DNA from: Mya arenaria
Taxonomy: Eukaryota > Mollusca > Bivalvia > Myida > Myidae
Length of the DNA: 64,000 nt
Direction of reading: 5' to 3'
Assembly: GCF_026914265.1 (NCBI RefSeq)
Contig: NC_069123.1
Span: 38,433,678-38,497,677 of the forward strand
A program made the translations under genes and the position numbers. Of the stretch, positions 20,611 through 31,780 are shown piece by piece. Position 1 is the first letter of the stretch. Each line of letters starts with the position of its first letter. The notes below the pieces were generated by a model, which saw only the letters and a program-made list of their open reading frames with translations, did no database searches and was not told the origin of the DNA.

Positions 20611-23600
20611 GCACAAATATTAAATGATGGTGAATTCCTAAAGGTTTACAGTGATCACCTATCGTCTATGATGTACATATATCGTGTTTTTCTGCACCTC
20701 TCTTCCCAATGCCACACGTTATCCTTCATGAGAAGAAAGAAGGAAATGTTGGAAACGGGTCTGCACGTGGACATTTGCATTTCCTCCTAACAAGAGCCTA
20801 CGATCTCTTAGATTATAATGCAACCATTAATTAAATGAAGAACAAGTTCGTTACAAATATCCGAAGATTTGTTTTAGCTCAGTATCTCACTTTTGACATA
20901 TTAATGCCTCCATTTCTGTAAACTTTGGATAGACGTTGGGACGTCTCCACTTTTACACAAACAAATTACTGATATTGTCTGATTTATTAACTGAAGGCCA
21001 TAAAACGTGTTTATACTTACAGTCAGAAAATATTGAAAAGATACAAAACTCTGGTTATAGGATATGTTGCATTATGTCTTTGATAAACTTAACTAGGAGC
21101 ATTGCTATTTCCACATATGGCTCCCCATGTGTGTTGTCCTCTTGCTATTTTCTTTTTCTTAACCCAGATCTAATGTTAAAACACTACACTATGTTCACAA
21201 GATTGATATCGCATATAAGCAACATCGGAATTGGATGAATAATTATTTTATTATCTAAACCAGTGTTTTCGATGCGTATAAACATGGAGCAAAGCTATCA
21301 AGAAATTACGGATCTTCTCTAATTGGTTAGACCTACTAAATGTCATTTTCGTAACATGAAATTTAGTTAGATTCACGTAAAGTGTTTAATATGTTTAATT
21401 TAAATTGAACAGGAAATTTTGCCTAACGAGTCGACACGTGGATTTATTTATTTTGCGCGCCAAAAAGGTCCTCTTAATATGCAGCAAATTATGACATATT
21501 TTTCTGTTGCATTCTCTCTGGAAAACACACCAGCAACAACTAAAAGGGCCAATAATAAAGCGCTAACTCACACTTGACATTTTTTATTCAAATGAGATTT
21601 TTATGAATATGAAGCACACTTTATGCGAAAACTGATAAAACAGGCCTAAATGCTTGCTTATAATGTTTTCCAGTCAAAAGGAAATCATAATTATTGTTAA
21701 TGTTTGTTGGCTTGTGCGATTCTCTGTGGTTATCTGTTTGATGTTGATGTTTTTGCAGTGTTGTTTGGGATGATGGGTTTCCCTCTAGAGTTTCCATTGT
21801 ATGACCAATGAATAGATAAACACAAGCTGCATTTATTGTATCAACTTTAAACTTGACAAGAGCTTCGTTATTAATATAGCTCTTGTATGAACCGTACTAT
21901 AACTCTGACGAAAAAATGTACGGAAGAATGTGTAATGTAATGTCTCCTGATGAACACGGACGATTATTGGCATCTTCTTGTGACGCACAATCTTGCAATA
22001 AACATTCAAACAAAGTATCTCAATATTTGCAAATTAATGACATTGGTTAGGTGATTTAATTTCTCTGGTATCCAAATGCCAAATCTATACCTCCAAGAAA
22101 TGAATTTATCTCAAACATTATTTATCTCATAAATCTTGCTGAATCAGCAAATATTTAAAGATAAACGAGTATTTCGTATTCAATACTGTACTGAAAAGAC
22201 CAGGAACTCGACTGATAATTGCTCAATATACATATTAACACATGTTTGTTATTGTTTGCATATTTCTAAACGGAGGAAAACTAGTGAAAGTGGAAAATAT
22301 GAAGAGAACATTTCAAACTTTTTTTTAAAGCTATTTTTTTATGAATAAGACAATAATTAGAAGATCTTCTCATCGACGAACATTTCTACAGATTTTTACA
22401 ATCTGCTATGTTCATGTAGCTACATACAATATACCATTCCTTGGTGAAAACCTGTACTTTCTATATGTAATACCTTGGGATCGAAAAAAAGAACCTGTGA
22501 TCCAGAGTGAGATCCACAGTACCGCTCGGCCATCACGGCCGAAAAATCGGCGATTGGACTCGCCCAATCCCCAGTGTGTATAATGACAAAATGACCAAGT
22601 ACAATTAAGGCTATCGTGACACATCTTCGAAGCTTTCTGTCTGGGAAACAGCTTTTACGACTTTAACAGACAAAATGTACTTTAATTAGCTCTAAAGCTT
22701 CCAATTATTTATTTGTGTGCAACGTGACTCAACAACAACCAGCTGTCTTTAATGGTCGACTTTGCTTAAAATTTGGTCTCAATTTGTTAGGCTTTTTTAT
22801 TGTTTTTTTCAGAGAGGAAAGACAAGGTATTGTCATAGCCTTGCTACCTACAGTAGTTTAATATTTTGTCACACTTATTCTAAAGGTCGCATTAAATATA
22901 TCAGCCTTACAGGTTTTGCCTCTGTCTGTTTGTTAACCCGAATCCAGTGCTCATGATCTCATACATGGTTCATGTGATTGATCTGACATACTATAAGCAA
23001 ATATATCAATAACTTACGGACATTCTTTTACTAATATATGTTTCTGATGCGACCCATTAAATGTCAGTTTATTTACCTGAAATGAAGGTAAAATCACTTG
23101 AAGTGCTTTAGTATGGTAAATATAAATTGCAAAGGAAAGGTTGCAAACGATTCGGTACGTAGATTTTCGCATTTCTTGCGAAAAACAATGCAATGTCCTC
23201 AGTACAAGCGGCATTGTTAAAATCACATACGATTAAATTATATATTACATGGAAGAAAAACTGGTATTCTTTAAGACAGAAAAGTGTAAAATCAATATTC
23301 ATTCTTTCATATCTTTGTTTTTATCTTCCTAAGATGACAAAATGTGGACAAAAGAAGACACAAAAGATTGGTTTGTCCGATGGAAGTACGTCATTCATAC
23401 ACCTTGGACTAGTTTCCTTCCGGGAAAACATCAGCTGAAAGATTAATTACTTTCCTTGTCTTCTGATGGATTGGCGAAGACCCCGACAACGTTTTGCTTT
23501 CAACCGCCACATCTCCTTCTCTTGTCGGCAACTCCTTTTCCTATTGTTGACCCTAAATATCGCGATAAAATGTTCTGAACCGTAATTTGCAAGATTAATA

Positions 23601-23929
23601 GTATGTCTAGTCAACGCCGAATGTATCATTTCTTGATTCGTTTTTTTTTATATTGAATTAAAGATATTCATTTATTCAATGATAGAAGCAATGTAAATGG
23701 TCTTCATTTGTTGAAATATTTCCCGTTTCTTCAATTCCTATAATAAAGTCACGTTCTCGGCGTAAGTCAGCATTTATAGTGTGTTTATTTTAGAATAAAG
23801 AAAGAAAGCGTTATTCTGTAACATGTTCATTTTAACTACAGCAATAATCATAAACATGTGAATTTTGATACAGTGCATATAAAACCGATAAAGTCATAGT
23901 TTGTGTTACATAAACATGTATAGCTTCAA

Positions 23930-24000
23930 CTGTGGTCTGAGCTGTAGCGGTCTGGTGAAGCAAATAAATGGTCCGAAGTACGAATCCTGCTATATATTTT
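23930..24000 (+). repeat. tRNA-like repeat remnant, copy 1
   Basis: GAGCTGTAGCGGTCTGGTGA followed by AGTACGAATCCTGC resembles pol III A- and B-box spacing and is related to 26690-26770 and 27395-27460. Too degraded to be a working tRNA. Confidence 0.3.
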
Positions 24001-24344
24001 TATTTCTAATGAACTATTTACTTAAACTATATAATTATTATATGGTATATATAACTATTGTTTTCAATTTATTGTAATACCAAATTGAGAATGTTTATGT
24101 TAAGACATTATTATAGCACATATGACTTTAAAATTCATGTTCTAACTTGAACCTAAATTTCATCCATAGCTACCAAAGGATAATGTCATTACTTAAACAC
24201 TTCAAAGAACAGCGTTTCGAACGAAAATGTAGGGGTTGGAAAATATTTTTATTATTTAATAATTATATTGAGACATAATGATGGATACAAACAATATCGA
24301 ATTATTAGTTATTATTTGAACATGTTAATTGAACTATATTATTA

Positions 24345-24447
24345 GTTACACTGTTAGTAGCTGGGGAGCTGGGGGGTATGTGATATACACCCCAGTGGTT
24401 TCATACCATGCGAGAGCGAAGCTCCCCCCAGCTACCAACAGTGTAAC
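24345..24447. repeat. 103-bp fold-back (hairpin)
   Basis: GTTACACTGTTAGTAGCTGG on the left pairs with CCAGCTACCAACAGTGTAAC on the right, with one G-T mismatch. An inner stem GGTATG / CATACC lies within. G-runs on the left face C-runs on the right. Could be a small fold-back element or a structured RNA. No target duplication is evident. Confidence 0.75.
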
Positions 24448-26689
24448 GAATATATCTCACCGAGTACCTTTAATAATAAGATTATATTAAAATATAATGT
24501 ATTTGTTATGAAAATATTCAGTGACGCTTAAATATTGTCTCAAAATTATATTTTAAAAAGTACAAAAAGATTATGTAATCAAGTTTATTTGGAATAAATA
24601 CAATAACAATGTAAATCTAGTAATAACATGGTTTGACAGCATATATATATATTCTCAGTAAGATTATGTTAAATTTTGACTGTACAAGAAAGATGTATCA
24701 CAGTCAATAAATGTAATAAAAAGGAAAAAACAACAGCTATCTGTTTTTAACAGTTATTTTTTTAACAATTTCTTGAAGGTAACTCCTCAGCACATTTGCA
24801 GATTTCTTGTTGCATCAAAGCGTCTCTTCTGAATGAGTTAGCTCCCCTACAGTGAAAAGATAAGCCGAGAGAGAAATATTTCGGCCGCTATTTTGTTATG
24901 TCTTTTGTGGATTATGAAAGTTACAGGGGTGGTATGAAACATACTGGAAATTACAGGGGAGGGGGGATTATACACGTCGTGCACGTGACCGCTCTAGGCC
25001 AATCGGATATCATCATTCATGTAGGAGGTGAGATATATACTTATTCAATAAGTATGTTGGCTTCTTTTGGAATGAATTTGATGTTATTGCAACACTACAG
25101 TAAAATTGAATATATTATATATTACATGTGTATCACAAAGAAAAACTCTATAAACCTAACAATTCTAAAAGGGATTGCTCTGTGTGCAACAGTCGACCTC
25201 AGGCACACATGGTTAGAGGTCATTATTTGAAAGATCATTCTTAAGTGAATACCTCCAATTGTTAAACATCCTTAAATATGATTTTATATAACCGTCCTTA
25301 TGTAATTCATTAATATCGTTAACAGTAGATCGCGAACATAAAGCCCTAGCGAGACTTAACCAATTTACAGCATATAAACCTTTAATTAATATGGATTGTC
25401 ATTCGGCTAAACGTTTGTTTCTATTTAGGTACCAAAATATTTATCTGCTCTAATCCTCAAATTTCATATGATTAAAGGTATTTCTTGTTCTGGTCTAAAT
25501 TTTTAACCAAACTCTATTAAAAGCATTCTACTCCTATGTGCAACGAAACTTACCAATAGCAGAAAATATGTCCAGTTTTATGTATATTAATCGTATTATC
25601 CTTGTAAAATATTTCATTTATGACGATAATTTGCACAAATGTTAGGCACATTACCTCAATATTTGCCCATTAGCGCCTCAAATTCCTCACATAGATAAGG
25701 TGATTGAATTTGTCTGGCGTCAAAATGTCTTCAACATCAACATTTTATTGATATATTCTGATTTATAAGCTTGAGGTCATAACTTCTGCTAAAAATTTCA
25801 GTCAGAAAATATTATAAACTGTAATCCTCCACAAAAGCCATATAACTCATCACTGTGAGTATTGCTGTATGAAAGACGTGTAATACGTACAAGCAAGCGC
25901 ACACTCATTGAACACATTGATTTATGGCGTAAAGTTTTCGCGTCCAATTCATTTGTTAAGTATTTTGTTTACGATTGCTTCCCTCTTGGCGAAGGCATTG
26001 CTACGTAGAATTGCTGCTGAGTTCATGTCCAGTAAAATCTTGATGTCCTAGTCTTGATGTTCTGAAAGAACCTAATGACCTCATCCCTCTCTTAAACTAT
26101 TCGATGGTCCAGTATTTGAAATCATAACGGAACAAAGACAACAAAAACAAAACAAGTTATTGTACTATGCGGTCCCGAGTTAGTAAAACATAAGACATGG
26201 CTCTTTTCAATTATTAAGTGAAAAACCATTTACCTTCTTCGCTTTTAACCTTCACATCACCTACTGTTGTTCACAACTTAATATTGTCTGAAACGCAATT
26301 GTCAAGATATATGTTCTGTAAAGTGAACGCCGACTGCGTGATTTTTTCCATGATTAATTTCTCTATGGAATTAAAGATGTCTGTGTATTCAGTGATAGAG
26401 GTAACGTTAATGGTATTCATGGAATACATGGAGTATTTCCCATCTCGCCAATTCCTTTGTTAAGTCACATTCTCGGCGTTGGTCATTTTATACATTTAAA
26501 TTTTCGAATAAAAAAAACCACTACTGTTTTTGGTGTTTACCAAATAGTGAAGTATTTCGACTGTTCAATTTATCTACAGCAATAAGCATACAAATTTGAA
26601 TGCTACAGCATTTGCTGCAATTCTGATTATTCCGATACAGTCATGATTTGTGTTTACCATAACATGTGTTACATATACATATGTTGCTA

Positions 26690-26770
26690 CTACTGAGGAG
26701 AAATCTGCAGCTGTCTGCTTAGGCAAACGTTGGGTCCCGATTTTGAGCCCTGTCCCTGAATGGATTCATT
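26690..26770 (+). repeat. tRNA-like repeat remnant, copy 2
   Basis: GCAGCTGTCTGCTTAGGCAA and TTTTGAGCCCTGTCCCTG align with copy 3 at 27395-27460. The B-box is lost. Confidence 0.25.
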
Positions 26771-27394
26771 TCAAACACCTTTGTTTTCGTATAGTTTTTC
26801 TTCATGTTTAGACATTAGTTATATGAAAAATTAATATGAATTCTGAACGAAAGCTTAATGTTACCTAGCTACAGAAAAATAGCGTAATAGCTTATTATTA
26901 TATAAAAGACTGATTAAAAAAGATCAATGGAAACTCTTAGTGTAGTGAAATGGAATTTTTAATATAATATATGTATAACATAACCATCAATCACAATCAA
27001 GTACAACATCAATATTCTTGTTTTCCTAGTTGATTTCAAAACACATCGCGTTAAACCGCCACATCTCCTACTCTTGTCCGCAACATCATTGGGCGGTTCG
27101 CCTTAGATGTCCCGATCAATATGTCTGTACCATACAAGACAGATGAATTGGTTATTTAACACAAATTTTAAAATTATTTTGAATCAATGTCTATATGTAT
27201 TAAAACATGTCAGTTTATTCAGTATAAATAGAAGCAATATTAATGGTATTTATTTGAGCTCGACTTTTCCGGCCACGTCACTGATTCTTATTTTAAGCCA
27301 CATTTTCGGCTGTGGTCAGTACATTTGTTCTTATGAAAGAAACCTTTGGAAATAGTCATGTTTATTATAACACGTGTATTTTCTACTATTGTCC

Positions 27395-27460
27395 TAGCTT
27401 AAGCAGTCTGGTTAAGCAACCCAGGGGTTCCGAGTTCGAATTTTGCTGCTGACTAGATTT
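27395..27460 (+). repeat. tRNA-like repeat remnant, copy 3 (best preserved)
   Basis: TAGCTTAAGCAGTCTGGTTA, then CCGAGTTCGAATTTTGCTGC: an A-box-like and a B-box-like segment at tRNA spacing. Likely the head of a tRNA-derived SINE family that also gave copies 1 and 2. Confidence 0.35.
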
Positions 27461-27640
27461 GTTTCAAACCCTTATGTTTTCTTATATTATCTTTTTAGAT
27501 TTTATTTTTTAATAAAATTGTGTTTTAATCTTGTAATACCAAATTACGTTTTAGGTTTGGACGTAAGTGTATAAAAAAGTGCTTGGAAATAAAGGGTTTA
27601 TATATCCAATTATATCTAAGGAGAACTAAAAACATTTCCA

Positions 27641-28670
27641 CAGCTGCAAACAATAATTTCATCACTTACTGCTGTATGAAATGATGCTGGTGAAAATAAC
27701 AATGGCTTTGGAAACTGTTGGCATATTATTTACTAAAACCATATAACATAGATTGCTCGAAGAAGTTTTAGTACTTATAATTGATCACATAAAAATAGCT
27801 TTTAGTAAGTATTTGGAATATAATTTTTATATAATTACCAGGTTTTTCTATTGGAAAAAAAGTTTGATATGCACATATGCAACGCTATCGTTTAAATGAC
27901 TATACCATAATTATAAAATAATTTTTGCGTTTTGACGCGATACCGGGACAATCGTAGTTCTAATACTTGTCAGTTGACGAAAATTTATGCCGAAACTCGC
28001 CCAATATAAACCAAAGTTGGTCAATACGAGTTTCTTCCGTTTTAATTGGCTAGTTAACTCGCCAAATACGGTATTCGAGGAACGGACCATTTTAACTGGT
28101 TGTCGAAACTCGCCCTAAGATGAGAATGCTTAAAATTATTTTAAATGGGGGCCATTTTGTTTTCCGTTTTACCGACTGTTTTAACAAGTGTGTTCCTTGT
28201 TTGAAACATATCTTGAATTCCTTGCCCATAAAATACTTATACTGCTTTGTACGGTTGATATGACAGTTATATTTAGCCATTAAGCTGTAAAATGTAAAGT
28301 CTAAGGTCAAGGACAAGGTGACCTTGAGGTGAAAAAAAACGATTAATGCTCAATAACTAGACCAGTTCATGACCTCTATTGGCTCTGAGAGCAAAAGATC
28401 AAAGGTCAAGGTCGCGGTGAACTTGAGGTGAAAAAAGGTTTCGCTTTATATCTTTAGAACACTTGCACCAAGGAACTTCGTACTTGGTATGCCAGTTGGT
28501 CATGACTAGTTCATGAGCCTTTTGATTTTGGGATCAGTAGGTCCAAGGTCAAGATCAAGGTGACATTGAGTTATAAAACCTTTTTCCCGTTGAATATTTA
28601 AAGAAAGCTTGCACCAAGGAACTTACTTATAAGTATGCCAGTTGGTCCTTACTAGTTGCTCCTATTTATT
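27641..28670 (+). repeat. TTTGACGCGATACCG satellite-bearing element, copy 1
   Basis: 27700-27930 and the following block match 50970-52640. The landmark TTTGACGCGATACCGGGACA (27931) is followed by AAACTCGCC repeats, TTGTTTGAAACATAT and TTTAGCCATTAAGCTGTAAA. About three monomers of roughly 130 bp then carry CTTGCACCAAGGAACTTC, TATGCCAGTTGGTCATGACT and AAGGTCAAGGT...TGACCTTGAGG. This family is familiar from bivalve genomes. Confidence 0.7.
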
Positions 28671-29177
28671 GTCTGAAATGTGGGAACAGACGTTTTATAT
28701 ACTGTTATCACAGCCATGAAAGAAATCATATTGATGCGCTGGTCCATTTGTAGGAAGACTTGAGCTATTGTCACTATCAAAGACTTGGTTTATTACTTTT
28801 TCTATAAATTTAGCATCTGGTGAGAAATTTATGCGCAATATATAGTTTGATGCCCCAAAATATATAAAATATTTATGCATTATTATGTCTTACTCATTTG
28901 ACCTTAATGATCAAATGTTAAATGCATATGATTTAATTACATATATACACATATATACACATATTAGCTATATTATGGCACTTTTCTAACGAGAATTTGT
29001 GGCCACTTGTCTATTAAAAGAAACACATTTATGGTTAATACGTTTTAATCTGTACACAAATCGTATAGTGTTTTACTATAAACACTAATATAGTAAAATG
29101 GATGTTGCAGGTTTGAAGTTTAGGACATTAGTTGTTTTTGAAGGTATTTTCAGCCATTGAAAGAGCATATTAATAGT
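28671..29177. other. intergenic, left flank of the retrotransposon
   Basis: No gene recognised. The last bases, ATAGT (29173-29177), would be the left target-site copy of the BEL element. Confidence 0.4.
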
Positions 29178-29962
29178 TGTGCCGCAGCTAGGAATATGTT
29201 TATTAAATTCATCAGCTTTGTAGGTCGCTAACGAGTATGATTCATTGTAGTAATAATATAACAAATTAATCAGGCCCATTGTTTAGATTATTTGCTTGGG
29301 ATAATCAAGATACGTATACAAAATATATTTAGCATGGTTACCATGAGAATGTTTTGTGTTTTGATTGGCTGGCAGCTGTGAGGGCTCCGGGCGAAAGTAA
29401 ATTTGGTCACTAAGTGAGGTGCGAGTGAAATGACATGAACGAATGTTTGGGTTTTGTTAAATAAATCGGAATACGTACCAATGTTTAGTAAGTTACATTT
29501 TGTAACATTTTTGTTATTTATAAATGAAGTTAATCTACAATATATAACGGAAAGGTTAGTTAAGGCAATTAATTGTTGATGGCTACAAAACTTCAGAGCA
29601 TTTTCGTAACATTAAGTATTTTAGAATGTCTTGATATTACTCTGTGAACATCTATTTGCTATGTTAATTGCATTATTTGGATTATTATTGTGTATATGAT
29701 GTATGTGTCTTGATTATTGCGTTTGGGTTATTTCAGATAACCGTTCATACGTTCATACGTTCAAACGTTCCAACGTTCCTTAGCGTTCATTTACGTTCCT
29801 ATACGTACAATAGTGTTAAGATGTGTTCCATTACGTACTGTTATGCTGACTGATTGACATGTTGATTGTATGGAATAAATGTGAACGAGTATATTACAAC
29901 GAGTTCCGGTTTATTATGTGAAAAAGCAGATCCCGCGGTTTAGTGACGTTGAAACCGCGACA
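29178..29962 (+). repeat. 5' LTR of the BEL/Pao element, 785 bp
   Basis: Begins TGTGCCGCAG and ends ACCGCGACA. It contains seven CGTTC motifs at 29741-29810 and an AATAAA polyadenylation signal at 29874-29879. It carries a 393-bp block (29301-29693) that is absent from the 3' LTR. The block starts with ATA and is followed by ATA, fitting a microhomology-mediated deletion in the other LTR. Confidence 0.92.
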
Positions 29963-30021
29963 GTTATTAAACATTGAAATTTGCAATGTGCAAAGTGGAT
30001 TAAGTGTTTAATTGGATTACG

Positions 30022-31780
30022 ATGTCAACTGGTTCGATACGTGACGTCGACGTCTCTGAAGACGGCAGTAAGAGAGCGGCGATCGACGGTGAACAGCTAA
30101 ATCATGATCTAGCTAGGAATTCGGCTTTGTTAGCCAGGCAGTACAAAACTGCAGAGCTGCTTATGGTGAGCGAGTACGTGTCAAATTACACCTCGCTAAT
30201 TGGCATACAGAAAGAAATACGAGAACAATACGAGGTTCTGGCCGTTACCTATGAGAGGCTTATCAGCTCGTTAAGTGGGCAGGGCAGAGATGAACTGGAA
30301 GAGTCGTTTAAAAGGTCACAAATTGAATTTGTGGAAAATAATAACATGATTATAGACTGGTGCCGGAGCGTTAGACAAGAACATGAGACTGGCTCATCAG
30401 TGTCGTCAAAAAGTAAAAGAGATATTTCTATACAGAGAAAACTGTCTGAACTGAAACTTTCACAATTAAAGGAAAAACAAAGACTTAAGTTACAACAAAA
30501 GGAGTTAAACATGAAAATAGAAGAACAAGAATTAATCAATGAAATAGAACGTTCGAAACTTGAAGAATCTTTATGTGACGAAGATGACTTGCCCAGTTTG
30601 GCAGACATTAAACCTTTTGTTCAATTGCCAATATTCACGGAGCAACACGATGACACAGATGATAAGAACCACTCTGTTGCAGCGTTACCTCTCACTGAAC
30701 AACCATCGAGGGGGATAACGTTTGGTGACGTTGTAGGGCAGCAGAACTGCGGTGCTGACGAACTGACGGCTAGGTGTGGAAGCGGGAACGCACCTCGAGG
30801 AGACGGCGGAGATGGAGGCATTTTCCAGGGGTTACAAGCGATGGCCAATACCATCCAGGAGAGTTTTAATTTACCGAGACCTGACATTTTAACTTTTAGT
30901 GGTAATCCGGCAAATTATTGCAAATTTATGAGAACTTTTGAAACAAACATTTAGAGTAGAGTTACTGATTCTAGGTCACGTCTGTCTTATCTCATTCAAT
31001 ATTGTCAAGGTGAGGCTAAGCGATCTATTGAGGACTGCGTTGTACTTTCACCTGAAAATGGCTTTTCAAGAGCAAAGGCAATTTTAGCTTCACGGTATGG
31101 TAAGCCGCATCTTGTCGCGCGGTCCCATGTAGATCGTTTAGTTAATGGTCAGCCGTTAAAAGCAAATGATGTTCAGGGTCTCATGAGATTATCCATAGAA
31201 ATGGAAAAATGTGAGATTACACTATCTCAGTTAGGTTTTATGTCAGATGTTAATAGCTCTGAAAATTTGAGGAAAATAGTAAAACGCCTACCTATGCACA
31301 TTAAAACAAAATGGGTTGATAAGGCTAGTTCAAATATTGACGAAGGCCGAAAACCAAACTTTAATGATTTGATGAAGTGTGTTGAGAAGCGGGCTACCGT
31401 TGCAAATACTATGTATGGGCAAGATTTAGCTGGTGATGGGGTCAATAAAGGGAGAGAGAGATCTGGTGTGAATGGGCCGAAAAGTGAGAGAGTTACAACT
31501 TTAGCCACATCAGTAAGTAATAATGACATTGTGCCAGCAGCGCGTATCTTGTCATGTGTATTCTGTAAGGGTCGGCATACACTGATAGACTGCAATGAAT
31601 TTAAACAAAAGGATGTTGAATACAAAATAGCATTTGTAAGAAAGCACAAAATGTGCGACAATTGTTTAAACTTCAAGCATATTGCAAAGTTTTGTAGGAA
31701 GCAGAGCGGATGTGACGTACCGTGATGCAGAATGAAACATCATGCCATGCTGCATCGAGGTAACCAGAGTATAGCGACGG
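30022..31780 (+). pseudogene. gag: BEL/Pao gag region, interrupted by two stops
   Basis: ATG at 30022 opens a frame whose first 310 residues are acidic and helical, with a Lys/Gln/Glu-rich coiled segment around 30440-30570. The DUF1759-type gag core follows from about 30870. An in-frame TAG at 30952-30954 splits that core; the frame then stays open through 31722 and meets TGA at 31723-31725. Zinc-binding motifs lie at the end: C-x2-C-x3-H-x4-C (from 31555), C-x2-C-x4-H-x4-C (from about 31654), and a C...KHHAMLH motif after the second stop. The Gag protein would package element RNA. Both stops look like single-base changes in otherwise well-kept sequence. Confidence 0.88.

Larger units (their letters stand above)
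19881..27640. repeat. region built of old diverged duplications, no gene seen
   Basis: Several non-adjacent stretches match at low identity: 20200-20300 with 21895-22000 (GGACGATT..TGGCATCT), 20945-21115 with 25740-25880 (CAGTCAGAAAATATT), 21990-22085 with 25650-25740, and 23490-23780 with 26360-26490 and 27050-27340 (AACCGCCACATCTCC, AATTCCT..AAGTCACGTTCTCGGCG). This suggests a unit of several kilobases duplicated long ago. An A-run lies at 20387-20403. A 110-codon frame at 24898-25230 has no recognisable family and is probably chance. Confidence 0.5.

Noticed and set aside
29963-30021. tRNA primer-binding site after the 5' LTR
   Set aside because: The sequence following CGCGACA does not clearly complement any tRNA 3' end that I can identify by eye.
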